34,818 nt of DNA from Prochlorococcus sp. AG-412-I05 (GCA_003214855.1 QCLC01000020.1:1-34818); one strand, 5' to 3'; counted from the first letter of the stretch, positions 1 to 8,554 are shown. A program made the numbers and translations. Notes: generated from the letters alone by a model not told the origin.

Positions 1-647
1 GGCCTGGTACTGCAAACCATCGCGCCGACTTGTGGATTGATGCGGAGGGGCTGGTTAGAGAACCGCAAGGAGCGCTTTTTGCCGCTTCGGCTTTGGCCAT
101 GCCTGGACAACACAATCTTCAAAACCTGCTGATGGTGACAGCCGCAGCCCGGCAAACGGGTTTGCCAGCTAAGGCCATCGAAGCCAGCCTGCGCTCGTTC
201 CCAGGCGTGCCTCACAGACTCGAACAGCTTGGTCATATCAAGCAAATGAACGTCTACAACGACAGCAAGGCCACGAACTATGACGCCGCCTGTGTGGGCC
301 TCAAGGCCGTCCCTGCTCCTGCCGTTGTGTTGGCAGGTGGGCAAACCAAACAGGGCGATGCTTCTGGATGGCTCAAGCAATTGGATCAGCAAGCCTGCGC
401 TGTCATCCTGTTTGGTGCAGGCGCTTCAGACCTGGAAGAGCTGATCAAAACAGCTGGCTTCAGTGGTGAGTTGCATTGCTGTACCACCCTCAACGCTGCT
501 GTGACTTTGGCCATTCCACTAGGCCTAGAGCGACAAGCCGCTTGCCTGTTGCTTTCACCTGCCTGCGCAAGTTTTGATCAATACCAAGACTTCGAAGCCC
601 GCGGCGAACATTTCCGTAGCCTGATTGCACCACATTTAACGGCCTAA
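1..647 (+). CDS. murD: UDP-N-acetylmuramoylalanine--D-glutamate ligase (MurD), C-terminal part
   Basis: MurD adds D-glutamate to UDP-MurNAc-L-alanine in the cytoplasm, using ATP, during peptidoglycan precursor synthesis. The reading frame is already open at the left edge (first whole codon at position 3), so the 5' part of the gene lies outside the window. About 214 residues are visible, roughly the last half of a protein usually near 450 residues. The Mur-ligase signature HRLEQLG followed by VYNDSKATN is clear, and the segment VVLAGGQTKQGD and the C-terminal LLSPACASFDQYQDFEARGEHF are typical of the MurD C-terminal domain. The TTG at 30 is not the real start. The stop is TAA at 645-647, and no partner gene follows closely. 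Confidence 0.95.
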   Translation, partial: PGTANHRADLWIDAEGLVREPQGALFAASALAMPGQHNLQNLLMVTAAARQTGLPAKAIEASLRSFPGVPHRLEQLGHIKQMNVYNDSKATNYDAACVGLKAVPAPAVVLAGGQTKQGDASGWLKQLDQQACAVILFGAGASDLEELIKTAGFSGELHCCTTLNAAVTLAIPLGLERQAACLLLSPACASFDQYQDFEARGEHFRSLIAPHLTA

Positions 648-659
648 TCTACGGCTAGC

Positions 660-728
660 TGATCACTAGCTTTAACTTTCTGGCTAATTTCACGTTTCAC
701 TAACTACGCAATAAGTGATCATTTTTTA
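660..728 (+). terminator. Possible weak terminator after murD
   Basis: An inverted repeat, TGATCACT at 660-667 and AGTGATCA at 714-721, is followed by a run of six T at 722-727. The intervening loop is about 46 bases, which is long for an intrinsic terminator, so this is only a candidate. A smaller local hairpin, GCTAG/CTAGC, overlaps its left arm. Confidence 0.25.
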
Positions 729-801
729 ATAGCAAGCGAACTTAGGTATCGAGTCCTAATAACTAGTGCAAAATTAACCCTTAACTTGCTGCTTTGTTGA
801 T

Positions 802-1323
802 CTAGCCCTTGAGCCAAAGCGCAAGGCCGCCCCCACGGCCTCTAGCCGCAAGCCACTCTCCGTTCGCCCCCATTGAGATCAGAGCAAAGAAAGGCCTTCC
901 TTTCTCTTCGGGCACATCAAGCGGGCGGCTCCATAAAACCCTTGAAGCAAAACTAACTGTGATTCGATCAAAGAAGAAAGGCAGTAGAGGCTGCGAGCCC
1001 TTGAGCTCTCCTCGACCTGTAAATTCAAGCTTTAGCAAGCCAATAGCAACAGAGTTAGCAATCACCAAAGGCATGCATTCATGACTCCCATTCTCTTGCC
1101 TGAGCTCTAGGCTAGCAGAAAAAAATCGAAGCATCAAAGAAGAGAAGAAGTCTTTTTTCTCATTGCCTTGCTTCCAAACAGATACAAACTTCCAAAGTCC
1201 ATTGAGTGAATTAATCTCAATCCCGCTGCCTTGCTTTCTCGCCGAGGCTTCAAGCTTTAAAAGCTCCTGTGAAGCAGGGAGACTTTTCATTCTGATGTCA
1301 TGCTTGGCTTCGCGGCTAGACAA
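802..1323 (-). CDS. Conserved hypothetical protein, possibly PAP/fibrillin-like
   Basis: A 173-residue protein with no signal peptide or membrane segment. Its central part (LNGLWKFVSVWK near residues 40-51, then LKLEFTGRGELKG and FFFDRITVSFAS) and its C-terminal end (NGEWLAARGRGGGLALWLKG) resemble the beta-rich PAP/fibrillin lipocalin-like family, a plastid and cyanobacterial group linked to thylakoid lipids. This assignment is by eye and weak. The gene stands alone, convergent with murD, and the next gene to its right is also on the minus strand 180 bases away. The ATG at 1323 gives a charged N-terminus, and later starts are possible. Confidence 0.6.
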   Translation of the reverse strand: MSSREAKHDIRMKSLPASQELLKLEASARKQGSGIEINSLNGLWKFVSVWKQGNEKKDFFSSLMLRFFSASLELRQENGSHECMPLVIANSVAIGLLKLEFTGRGELKGSQPLLPFFFDRITVSFASRVLWSRPLDVPEEKGRPFFALISMGANGEWLAARGRGGGLALWLKG

Positions 1324-1504
1324 AGAACAATCACCCTCATACTAATCAATTTAATCACACCAACGTCTAGAGCAATAGTCAAATCAAAATCTATTGACGA
1401 ATATAAGTGTCTATTTGATAACAACTCTCGGCCTAGAGTTAGCTAGCAAAAGGTTAACGAGCGACAAATGGTTTATCAAAGATATCGCACTTATGCAGTC
1501 TCAA

Positions 1505-1810
1505 TCAGCCAAAGAAAAATGCAATCTCCTTTGACTTCAAGCCTTCCCATCCAGCGGCGATAAGACGTTGATTGAGGGTCTCTTGATCGAAATGCTTGGC
1601 TCCTGAACGGACAATTCGATTACGCATTGACTTCTTAACACCACTTCTCTTTCTCGCACCTTCTTGATCCATGACTTCCTTGTAGAGTTTGAGCATCTCC
1701 ACAGGAATGGGGCTGCCATCAAGATCTATCCCTGCCTCAATCGCTTGATCAATTGCACCCGGACCAGAAAAATCCATCGGTAAGATTTGCAGACTGCTCG
1801 CGCTCATCAT
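1505..1810 (-). CDS. Small conserved hypothetical protein
   Basis: A 101-residue soluble protein that I do not assign to a family. The N-terminal half is acidic and hydrophobic (FSGPGAIDQAIEAGIDLDG). The middle is basic (ARKRSGVKKSMRNRIVRSG), and the end is LIAAGWEGLKSKEIAFFFG. Two consecutive ATG codons at 1810 and 1807 are alternative starts. The mixed but non-repetitive composition and the lack of any competing ORF support a real gene. The basic patch could bind nucleic acid, but nothing seen proves this. Confidence 0.6.
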   Translation of the reverse strand: MMSASSLQILPMDFSGPGAIDQAIEAGIDLDGSPIPVEMLKLYKEVMDQEGARKRSGVKKSMRNRIVRSGAKHFDQETLNQRLIAAGWEGLKSKEIAFFFG

Positions 1811-2223
1811 AATGCGTTTAGAACTTGCAAGCGCGAAGAACTTAGCAATTAAAAGCCCAGAGGGAGATACCTCATTGAGGCTCTACTCAAGCACTGCAAT
1901 TGCCGAGACAACTTAACATCGTTGATATAAACTCATTTTTGATAATCTCTAGACCTAGATCTTATCACTGCTACCACAATTAGCATTCTCTAAAACTCAT
2001 CGAGAAATGCTTTCAAAACACACCTTAGCAGCAGCACGACCATCAATTCCTCAAATCTCAACCATGGCCAACACAAGACAGACCATCAACGAGTAACCAG
2101 TGAAAACTTCCTGTTGAAAGAGAGCCAAGATACTTCGGTAATCAAAAATCGTTAGCCAACTCAGGCAATTCATTAACAAGAAGTCGCCTCTATAATTTTT
2201 TGAGAATAACTTCAATTCTTGAA
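1811..2223. other. 413-base intergenic stretch, nothing recognised
   Basis: An AT-rich spacer between two minus-strand genes. I see no convincing ORF, tRNA or strong hairpin. It should contain the promoter of the small hypothetical gene ending at 1810 and the 3' flank of the downstream carrier gene. Confidence 0.5.
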
Positions 2224-3147
2224 TCAATTAATGGATTGAAGAACTAAATAGCAAATAGGGATTGTCGCCAATGAAATCAAAGTACTCCAAGCCACTAAAG
2301 AAGCCGCAACGTGTTGCTCCTTACCACTTGCTTCCGCTAACAACAAAACTGATATCGCTGTGGGTGTAGCCGCCTGCAAGACAAGGGCATTAGACATCAA
2401 AGTTGACAAGCCAAAAACCTTGGCAAGAGTCAACATTAAGGCAGGAAGGAACATCAGCTTTATCAGCAAGCCAGGCACAACTAATGAGAACAAGTTACCA
2501 ATTCCTGGATTATTAACAGACCCAAAAGAGCCCAAACGGATCCCAACAATCATTAGAGCTAGAACAATCACAATTCTGGATGGGATCCAAAGAGCAGAGG
2601 TGATTTGATCGCTCCATGGAGTCAACTGAACAAAAAATGCCCCAACCAATCCCTTCGTCGCAGGACTAGTAGTCAGAACGCCTAAAAGATTAGTCCAAGC
2701 AGCTCTTCCCTTCCATTCGGATGAGGAGTTTTCAAAAAGTATGGGTCCTAAACTCCATACAACCAACGTGGCGCCAAGATCATAACCAATACTAAAACTA
2801 AGTGCTTGACTTGGCAGAAGAGCCAATGAAACAGGAATCCCGAAATGGCCTGAATTCCCAAAGACACTACCCAACAGCAAACTTCGATTACCAATAAGAG
2901 TTCTGATTTTTGGGAAGGTTCTAATTACAACTATCAGCAATCCAATCGCAAGCAAGCACATCGCAAGGGCCTCAAAAAGGCGCCAGTCCATCCCACTCTT
3001 GAGCAGAAGACCCATCAGGCTGACGGGTATACCAAAGTTGATAAGAGGTGGCGCTATTTGAGATGCTAGTTCTGCTTTAAAGCGACCAATCAAATAGCCG
3101 ATTACCAGCAAAGGCAACAATTCACTAAAGAGTCGCAGAATCAACAT
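2224..3147 (-). CDS. AEC (auxin efflux carrier) family transporter
   Basis: A 307-residue integral membrane protein, the usual size for bacterial AEC carriers. Ten hydrophobic segments can be traced, starting with LLPLLVIGYLIGRF and ending with STLISLATIPICYLVL. The family pattern is visible in the N-terminal APPLINFGIPVSLMGLLLKSG, in GNSGHFGIPVSLALL (the conserved N-x-G-x-x-G-x-P element of the first repeat) and in ALVLQAATPTAISVLLLAEA near the C-terminus. Family members move malonate, malate or other organic anions across the inner membrane; the substrate here cannot be read from sequence. The gene lies 65 bases downstream of an oxygenase gene on the same strand and could be cotranscribed with it. 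Confidence 0.88.
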   Translation of the reverse strand: MLILRLFSELLPLLVIGYLIGRFKAELASQIAPPLINFGIPVSLMGLLLKSGMDWRLFEALAMCLLAIGLLIVVIRTFPKIRTLIGNRSLLLGSVFGNSGHFGIPVSLALLPSQALSFSIGYDLGATLVVWSLGPILFENSSSEWKGRAAWTNLLGVLTTSPATKGLVGAFFVQLTPWSDQITSALWIPSRIVIVLALMIVGIRLGSFGSVNNPGIGNLFSLVVPGLLIKLMFLPALMLTLAKVFGLSTLMSNALVLQAATPTAISVLLLAEASGKEQHVAASLVAWSTLISLATIPICYLVLQSIN

Positions 3148-3212
3148 TTAAAGAAGGTAGTGTAAAAAAAATTATGAATCTTGGCCTGATAATTTGCTTG
3201 TGAACCAAATTA

Positions 3213-3854
3213 TCAAGAGGCTGCCAAACGAGAGAGATAGGAGCCTTTACTGCCTGCATTAATCCAACCTGTAGCAATCGTTTTAGTGCTTTTATGATTC
3301 ACTCGGCCGCGATGAATATGAGATGGACCTGCAGGGAAAATGACAAGCTTCCCTCGCTCTGCAGGTTCATGATGTTGCTGCCAATAAAACTCAGTACCGG
3401 CCGCTTCAATATCATTACAATAAAGGATCCAAGCAAGCATTCTATGAACAGGCTCTGTTGCCTCATCGCTGATAGTCCAATCACAATGCCAGCGCTTGAA
3501 ACCTTCCCCAGGGCCATAACGTTGGATATTAAAAATCGGAATAACAAACAGAGACTGCTCTGGAGAGCAGTCTCTAAATAACGGACGATCCTGAAGATAT
3601 TGATCGAGAGCAGCAGTAACACCCCGAACAATCACATCTGAAAGAGCAAATGCCTCTGGATCTGAACGATCAATTGCAACAAGGCTGATATCGGTTGACA
3701 CTTTGGCTGGTTCTGCCTCGGATGAAGATGAGTCATTGCCGAATGCCACTCCACTATGTTGAAGATCAAGGCGCCGGTCAAAGAATGACATCACCCCATC
3801 AGCAACTGCCTCGAAACCAGGGTTGCGATAGCAAGCAATCAGATCCAAAGACAC
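3213..3854 (-). CDS. 2-oxoglutarate/Fe(II)-dependent oxygenase, prolyl-hydroxylase-like
   Basis: A 213-residue protein with the double-stranded beta-helix pattern of 2OG-Fe(II) oxygenases. The probable iron ligands are H123 and D125 in FKRWHCDWT and H181 in PSHIHRG. K191 in KSTKTIATGW sits ten residues after the distal histidine, where prolyl-4-hydroxylase-type enzymes bind 2-oxoglutarate. The segment MLAWILYCNDIEAAGTEFY matches the strand carrying the family's 'Y-L-N' element. The enzyme should hydroxylate a small molecule or side chain using O2; the substrate is unknown. Residues 37-55 form a Ser/Glu-rich insert that may be a loop. The ATG at 3854 gives a compact N-terminus. Confidence 0.85.
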   Translation of the reverse strand: MSLDLIACYRNPGFEAVADGVMSFFDRRLDLQHSGVAFGNDSSSSEAEPAKVSTDISLVAIDRSDPEAFALSDVIVRGVTAALDQYLQDRPLFRDCSPEQSLFVIPIFNIQRYGPGEGFKRWHCDWTISDEATEPVHRMLAWILYCNDIEAAGTEFYWQQHHEPAERGKLVIFPAGPSHIHRGRVNHKSTKTIATGWINAGSKGSYLSRLAAS

Positions 3855-4006
3855 AGATTTTCAATAGGGATTGACATCAAGTTAATTACCTTTTCAAAGG
3901 AATGCCTCTATAGCGCGATTAGCTAGAAAGGTTCATAACAAATAAAACCCCAAGGAAGGGGGGCTAGCAAAACTTTATCCAAACCACCAATTTCTTTTGA
4001 GATCCC

Positions 4007-4483
4007 ATGACAAAACAAGACCCTAACTACTGGTTGATGAAAAGCGAGCCCGATGCCTACGGCATCGACCACCTCAAAAAAGAAGGCAACACCCTATGGG
4101 ATGGGATTCGCAACTACCAAGCACGCAATTTTATGCGTTCGATGCTCGTAGGAGACAAAGCATTCTTTTATCATTCAAACTGCAAGCCTCCTGGAATCGT
4201 AGGGCTCATGGAGGTCATTGAAACCGGTCTGGTGGACCCAACACAATTTGATCCAAAAGCCAAGTACTACGACCCGAAGTCATCACCAGACAAGCCGCGT
4301 TGGGATTGCGTTCGACTGCATTATCTCGGACGCTTTGGCGAACTCCTAAGCCTAGAAAGTCTGCGAGACAAATACAGCGCTGAACAACTACCAGTGCTTC
4401 GCAAGGGCAACCGCCTCTCAATCTTGCCGATTCCAAAAAGCACTGCTAATGATCTGCTGCAATGGCTTGGACCACTCCACTAA
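4007..4483 (+). CDS. EVE domain-containing protein
   Basis: A 158-residue protein that is almost entirely one EVE domain (PUA-like fold, thymocyte nuclear protein 1 family). Diagnostic segments are YWLMKSEPDAYGIDHL at the start, LWDGIRNYQARNFMRSM, VGDKAFFYHSNCKPPGIVGLMEV, and YYDPKSSPDKPRWDCVRL. EVE domains read modified bases in nucleic acids; in bacteria the role of stand-alone copies is not settled. It is divergent from the 2OG oxygenase gene across a 152-base spacer and is followed by a minus-strand gene, so it is probably transcribed alone. Confidence 0.93.
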   Translation: MTKQDPNYWLMKSEPDAYGIDHLKKEGNTLWDGIRNYQARNFMRSMLVGDKAFFYHSNCKPPGIVGLMEVIETGLVDPTQFDPKAKYYDPKSSPDKPRWDCVRLHYLGRFGELLSLESLRDKYSAEQLPVLRKGNRLSILPIPKSTANDLLQWLGPLH

Positions 4484-4632
4484 CCCTTCCTCAAAACCAA
4501 TCACTGAAGAGCGGCTCTTGTCAGAGCATATGCCCAGAACGTTCTTGGGGCTCGAACCACAAGCCAACTAACGACGCTTTAGCCAAGCAAGGCGCACCCT
4601 GCTGCCACTGACCAACAAGCCAGCAGCAGCAT

Positions 4633-4971
4633 TCAAATTCCCTGCATCAGAGAGTCGCTGCGAAACATGTTGGCTACATAAAGACGGGTGATCTCTCTTG
4701 AATCCACCCCGTTCTGCACAAGAAAGCCCGCCAAAGCTGCTTTGATCAACCGATACTGATCCCAATTGGGACATGTCTCGATAAAGCCTGCCATGGCCTC
4801 TTGCAGAGGCAGAGGCAACTCGGCCTGGAAGCTGACCACATCATCGAGCCTGGCATCCTCTACAACCTCCTGGGCTTTCACCGTCTGAGCTTGCACCATC
4901 GGTTGTCTCACAGTTTCTCCTGCGATCTCTTGGACATCCCTCAAGTGCATCGTGACTCCAGTACTCGACAC
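4633..4971 (-). CDS. DUF2811 family protein
   Basis: A 112-residue cyanobacterial protein of unknown function. The C-terminal 65 residues hold the DUF2811 core: LPLPLQEAMAGFIETCPNWD, QYRLIKAALAGFLVQNGVDS and REITRLYVANMF. The N-terminal 45 residues are poorly conserved in character and rich in V, Q and E, so the start is uncertain. The ATG at 4971 and one at 4950 (MHLRDVQ) are both possible. No membrane segment or signal peptide is seen. Its upstream flank contains two DnaA-box-like 9-mers. Confidence 0.8.
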   Translation of the reverse strand: MSSTGVTMHLRDVQEIAGETVRQPMVQAQTVKAQEVVEDARLDDVVSFQAELPLPLQEAMAGFIETCPNWDQYRLIKAALAGFLVQNGVDSREITRLYVANMFRSDSLMQGI

Positions 4972-5144
4972 CAGTTCTCCACACCTGAACCATTCCCGTC
5001 AAGACCCATCCCAAGGCCTCATCTCAATCAATCTCATGGCGAGAACAACGCCCTGACAGTCTTCCTCAGCAAGGCTATCAACATGCCGTCTCGATGGGAA
5101 GCAAGAACGATCCACGTCAAGGGGGCAAGAACCTAAGCGGCCCT

Positions 5145-5197
5145 TTTTCCACATCCTTGAGCCGAGAGGGCGATTCAAGCCTGCAGGCTGTGGAAAA
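5145..5197. promoter_or_regulatory. Inverted pair of DnaA-box-like 9-mers
   Basis: TTTTCCACA occurs at 5145-5153, and its exact reverse complement TGTGGAAAA occurs at 5189-5197, in a non-coding spacer. TTTTCCACA is the DnaA-box form known from cyanobacteria. A third copy with one mismatch (TTCTCCACA) lies at 4975-4983. Whether DnaA binds here is not known. The pair could also pair as a long-loop hairpin. Confidence 0.4.
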
Positions 5198-5263
5198 GCT
5201 GTGAATTACCTTGCGTAAGCTCGGGGAAAGATCAATGATCCCGTTATCGATCAGCCTCTCTAA

Positions 5264-5641
5264 TCATTGGTCAAAGTCCCAGGCGGTTCTCATCGCAGAG
5301 GCCATCGCTTGCGCAGCAGGTACCGACCAACATCCTTCAGCGCCACGGGCCTTCTCGCCATCGCCCTGCAAAATCACCTGCAGGCTCCAGCTGTGACGAT
5401 CACCATCCAGACAAGCCCACCACGGCTGACGTTCCATCTCCAGGCAAACAGATTCCTCTGCCAGCAGCTGATCAACAAGCTGCTGATGTTGATCAGTGAG
5501 CTCAACAACCAGAGACTGCAAACACTGCCACTCATCTTGAGTGAGCTCGATAGCCCAGCCTTCCCCTCCAATCAGCACCGGGAAGGCTTCCCTAGAAGGA
5601 TCCCTGGCAAGTCGCCAGCCAGGGCCCTCCTGTTGAATCAT
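5264..5641 (-). CDS. DUF1818 family protein
   Basis: A 125-residue soluble protein of the DUF1818 family, found in cyanobacteria and plastid-bearing plants, with no established function. The family pattern runs through the whole chain: GPGWRLARDPSREAFPVLIG, GEGWAIELTQDEWQCL, ESVCLEMERQPWWACLDGD and SWSLQVILQGD. The ATG at 5641 lies 4 bases after the stop of rpoZ, and the overlap-like spacing with a GAGG just upstream suggests translation coupled to rpoZ. Confidence 0.88.
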   Translation of the reverse strand: MIQQEGPGWRLARDPSREAFPVLIGGEGWAIELTQDEWQCLQSLVVELTDQHQQLVDQLLAEESVCLEMERQPWWACLDGDRHSWSLQVILQGDGEKARGAEGCWSVPAAQAMASAMRTAWDFDQ

Positions 5642-5645
5642 GACC

Positions 5646-5873
5646 TCAGCCAGGCAGCAGATCCGGTTGGTCCTGCTCGTCGCTTAGTTCAACGATGGCT
5701 CGCTGAACCGGCTTCACACTCGATTCCTCCAAAAGGCCATCAAAATCATCGAAACGGCGCTGCTTCGCCCGAAACGCAACTCGAACCGTAGTGAGGTAGC
5801 GATTGGTCGACTGGCGGATGAGACTCTCCCCACGCTTGGCAAGGTCTTTGGGATCCACTCCCGATGTGATCAC
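5646..5873 (-). CDS. rpoZ: DNA-directed RNA polymerase subunit omega
   Basis: A 75-residue cyanobacterial-type omega subunit, which binds the beta' subunit and aids RNA polymerase assembly. The stretch [20 protein letters not shown], the following [15 protein letters not shown], and the tail [20 protein letters not shown] are characteristic of cyanobacterial RpoZ. The start is GTG at 5873. It sits between a small orphan gene and DUF1818 in what looks like a three-gene operon. The 48-base spacer upstream leaves little room for a separate promoter. Confidence 0.95.
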   Translation of the reverse strand: MITSGVDPKDLAKRGESLIRQSTNRYLTTVRVAFRAKQRRFDDFDGLLEESSVKPVQRAIVELSDEQDQPDLLPG

Positions 5874-5921
5874 AGAAACTTCTTAGATATCGAACTCACT
5901 GTAGGCGAACGCTGCTCAGCA

Positions 5922-6212
5922 TTAAGCCAATAGATCACTGTGAAAGGGCACATGCATGGGATAGGTCCGTTGTAAAGAGCCCGGCACCCGCAAAACAATC
6001 TGTCGGCCAAGTCCCAGGGCCGCCAAGGGAAGCCTCAAATGGGTCAGCAAAGCGCTGACTTCCTCCATGTGCTCTTCATCCACACACTCAATCCGGATGC
6101 TCCCCCAACTAAGGGTCATGCGGCAATCGAGCAACGGTTCCAGCTCAGCCTCCATACAAGGGTCCTCTCGATAAAAAGAGAGCACCAGGCGCTGCAACCG
6201 ATCCATCGTCAT
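5922..6212 (-). CDS. Small conserved hypothetical protein upstream of rpoZ
   Basis: A 96-residue protein that I cannot place in a named family. It has an acidic centre (IRIECVDEEHMEEVSALLTH) and a hydrophobic LRLPLAALGLGRQIVLRVPG stretch that reads as an amphipathic strand or helix rather than a membrane span. It is the first gene of the probable rpoZ-DUF1818 operon and is divergent from the Hsp70-like gene across only 34 bases, so the two promoters must overlap. The ATG at 6212 is used; an ATG two codons later is an alternative. Confidence 0.7.
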   Translation of the reverse strand: MTMDRLQRLVLSFYREDPCMEAELEPLLDCRMTLSWGSIRIECVDEEHMEEVSALLTHLRLPLAALGLGRQIVLRVPGSLQRTYPMHVPFHSDLLA

Positions 6213-6246
6213 TGTCTCTTAACCTTGTGATGACTACAACCTGGCC

Positions 6247-7872
6247 ATGGCCATGGATATGCCCCCAGAGGGCGAAGAAAAGCTTCAGGTTTTCCAACAA
6301 GTTGGCACCCTTGCCATTGACCTTGGGAACACCACCACGGTTGTGGCCTTCCAGGCTGAACGTGCTGCCAGCCCTCAACTCCTCGATCTCCCACCAATCA
6401 GCCGTCGCCCAGGAGAAGTCCCCAGTTTGATCTGGGCCGGCCAAAGCAATGACCCCAACCCTCTAGTTGGGCAGCAAGTGGACGAAGCAGGCCTGGTGGG
6501 GCAGGGTCACCCAAGCTTGAGCAGAGACTTCAAGCGCTGGATCGGGTCACCTCAGCCAACCAAAAGCGATGGCTCTTGCCTCTCGCCAGAACAGGCCGGA
6601 GAAATCTTGCTGCAGCAGATCTGGCGCCGACTCCCTCCCCATATCGAAGTGCGACGTCTTGTGCTCACTGCGCCAGTGGAGAGCTATCGCGCCTATAGAA
6701 CCTGGCTGAATCAGGTCTGCACAACACTGCCGGTCGAAGAAATCGCCCTGGTTGATGAACCCACCGCTGCTGCCATGGGTGCCGGCCTACCCCCAGGCTC
6801 CAAGCTGTTGGTGATGGACATCGGTGGCAGCACCATTGATCTCTCCCTCGTGGCCCTCGAAGGTGGTGAAGGACGGGCGGCTCCAATCGCCCAATTACTT
6901 CGATTTGCTGGCCAAGATCTCCAGGACAGCAGCAAACAAGCCCTGCGCTGCGCACGCGTGCTTGGCAAGGCTGGACTGAAGCTGGGTGGACGGGACCTGG
7001 ATCATTGGATTGCCAATCATCTTTATCCCGACGTTCCGCTCTCAGAAACACTCCTCAATGCTGCAGAGAGGCTCAAATGCCGCCTTAGCCAGGTGGATCT
7101 TCGCGCTGAGGCCACCCAGCTAGAGATTGCCACCGATTCAGAAGGCAATGAAGTCCTGCCTCTACGTCTCTGCCGCAGGGAGCTGGAAGAGCTGCTCATC
7201 GCCAGAGGCTTTCTTAACAGCCTGGCCAGCCTGCTCAATGAAACCCTGGCAAGGGGGCGTGGCAATGGTTGCGAACTCAAAGACCTACAGGGGGTCGTAG
7301 CCGTCGGCGGCGGAGCACAAATCCCCCTCGTTCGCAGTTGGTTGCAGCAGCAAACGCAACCAGCCCCACTCCTCACGCCTCCCCCCATAGAGGCTGTTGC
7401 TGTTGGAGCCCTGCAACTCACACCGGGGGTCAAAGTTCAGGATGTACTGCACCGCGGAGTATCTCTGCGCTGCTGGGATCAGCGAGGTGGACAACATCAT
7501 TGGCATCCGCTGTTTCTCGCCGGTCAACCCTGGCCAACAACCGCCCCCCTTGAGCTTGTGCTTGCCGCCAGCCGGATCGATCAACTGGAGCTGGAGGTGG
7601 TGCTTGCTGAGCCAGACATCAACGAGAGCCATGAGGTCATCTACATCGATGGAATGCCAACCCTGCAATCAAAGCCAGCAGAGCGCAAACTGCATCCCTG
7701 GCCAGGAACCTGCCCTACAGCTTCGCTTGCACTAAATCCACCCGGTCAGCCGGGGCAAGACTGCCTGAGGTTGCATTTCTCCATCGACGACGATGCCCAA
7801 CTGCAAATGGAGGGGCTAGATCTACGCAGTGGTGAGCGGCTAGACAAACAAAAGCTTGGCACCGTGCAATAA
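6247..7872 (+). CDS. Hsp70-family ATPase with shortened C-terminal part (DnaK-like)
   Basis: A 541-residue protein with the actin-fold ATPase of Hsp70. The phosphate-1 motif AIDLGNTTT is at residues 23-31, the DEPTAAAMG helix near 170-178, phosphate-2 VMDIGGSTIDLSL at 189-201, and the adenosine motif VVAVGGGAQIPLVR at 350-363. Canonical DnaK is about 630 residues. Here the region after residue 370 is only about 170 residues and diverges from a standard substrate-binding domain, and there is no EEVD-like tail. The GG of phosphate-2 is kept, so ATP binding is likely. Three near ATG codons (6247, 6253, 6259) are alternative starts. It is a paralogue of DnaK rather than the main chaperone, and its clients are unknown. 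Confidence 0.87.
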   Translation: MAMDMPPEGEEKLQVFQQVGTLAIDLGNTTTVVAFQAERAASPQLLDLPPISRRPGEVPSLIWAGQSNDPNPLVGQQVDEAGLVGQGHPSLSRDFKRWIGSPQPTKSDGSCLSPEQAGEILLQQIWRRLPPHIEVRRLVLTAPVESYRAYRTWLNQVCTTLPVEEIALVDEPTAAAMGAGLPPGSKLLVMDIGGSTIDLSLVALEGGEGRAAPIAQLLRFAGQDLQDSSKQALRCARVLGKAGLKLGGRDLDHWIANHLYPDVPLSETLLNAAERLKCRLSQVDLRAEATQLEIATDSEGNEVLPLRLCRRELEELLIARGFLNSLASLLNETLARGRGNGCELKDLQGVVAVGGGAQIPLVRSWLQQQTQPAPLLTPPPIEAVAVGALQLTPGVKVQDVLHRGVSLRCWDQRGGQHHWHPLFLAGQPWPTTAPLELVLAASRIDQLELEVVLAEPDINESHEVIYIDGMPTLQSKPAERKLHPWPGTCPTASLALNPPGQPGQDCLRLHFSIDDDAQLQMEGLDLRSGERLDKQKLGTVQ

Positions 7873-8002
7873 CTGATTCAGCCACACCAACCTCAACGCA
7901 ATCCAAAGGCAAGACGACCATGGCCTGAACTGACCTCTGTCATCAAAACAAACAGCGCCGATGCATGAACTCAAAGTTCACCAGCTCAGCGTGTAGTCCT
8001 AA

Positions 8003-8554
8003 TCAAGGTAACTGGCGCAAGTAAACCCCCTCTTCTCCATCCACATCAGAGAGGCGCAATTCGATGCTTTCCGTGCGACGAGTCGGCACTTTGCGACCAC
8101 AGAAATCTGGTTGAATCGGCACTTCCCGATGCCCTCGATCCACCATCACCAACAACATCACCCGCTGAGGCCTGCCCCAGGCCTGAAGAGCTTCAAGGGC
8201 AGCGCGCACTGTGCGGCCGGTAAAAATCACATCATCCACCAACACAACCTCTCGCCCCTCAACGCTGTTGGGGAGATCGGTGGGTTGCACCATCCGAGTA
8301 CCGACTCGACCCAGGTCATCACGATGAAAGGTGGGGTCCAAACTTCCTTGATCAATGCTATGGCCAGCAATGGGTTCCAACTCTTTTGCCAAGACACGAG
8401 AGAGATGCACCCCTCGCGTAGGAATTCCCAAGAACAAAAGCTCCCGGCTATCAGCAACAGACTCGAGTACTTGAGAAGCAAGGCGCGAAAGGGTGCGACC
8501 GAGCTCCTGGTCAGAGAGGATCTCAACCCGTTCATCACTACCTTTGTCGATCAT
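8003..8554 (-). CDS. pyrR: PyrR: pyrimidine regulator / uracil phosphoribosyltransferase
   Basis: A 183-residue phosphoribosyltransferase of the PyrR type, the normal length. The PRPP-binding loop VVLVDDVIFTGRT is at residues 103-115. LLFLGIPTRGVHLSRVLA near 39-56 and DRGHREVPIQPDFCGRKVPT near the C-terminus match PyrR. In Bacillus PyrR binds pyr mRNA attenuators and has minor UPRTase activity. No pyr operon adjoins it here, so in this genome it may act mainly as an enzyme or in trans. The ATG at 8554 is the start. It is divergent from gpmI. Confidence 0.92.
   Translation of the reverse strand: MIDKGSDERVEILSDQELGRTLSRLASQVLESVADSRELLFLGIPTRGVHLSRVLAKELEPIAGHSIDQGSLDPTFHRDDLGRVGTRMVQPTDLPNSVEGREVVLVDDVIFTGRTVRAALEALQAWGRPQRVMLLVMVDRGHREVPIQPDFCGRKVPTRRTESIELRLSDVDGEEGVYLRQLP

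Noticed and set aside
3948-3964. CCCC/GGGG hairpin followed by T residues on the minus strand
   Set aside because: The four-pair stem is weak, and it lies upstream, not downstream, of the minus-strand oxygenase gene, with no gene to terminate.
4530-4552. Palindrome AGAACGTTCT after the EVE gene
   Set aside because: The perfect core is only 10 bases with imperfect flanks and no T tract; a chance occurrence is likely.
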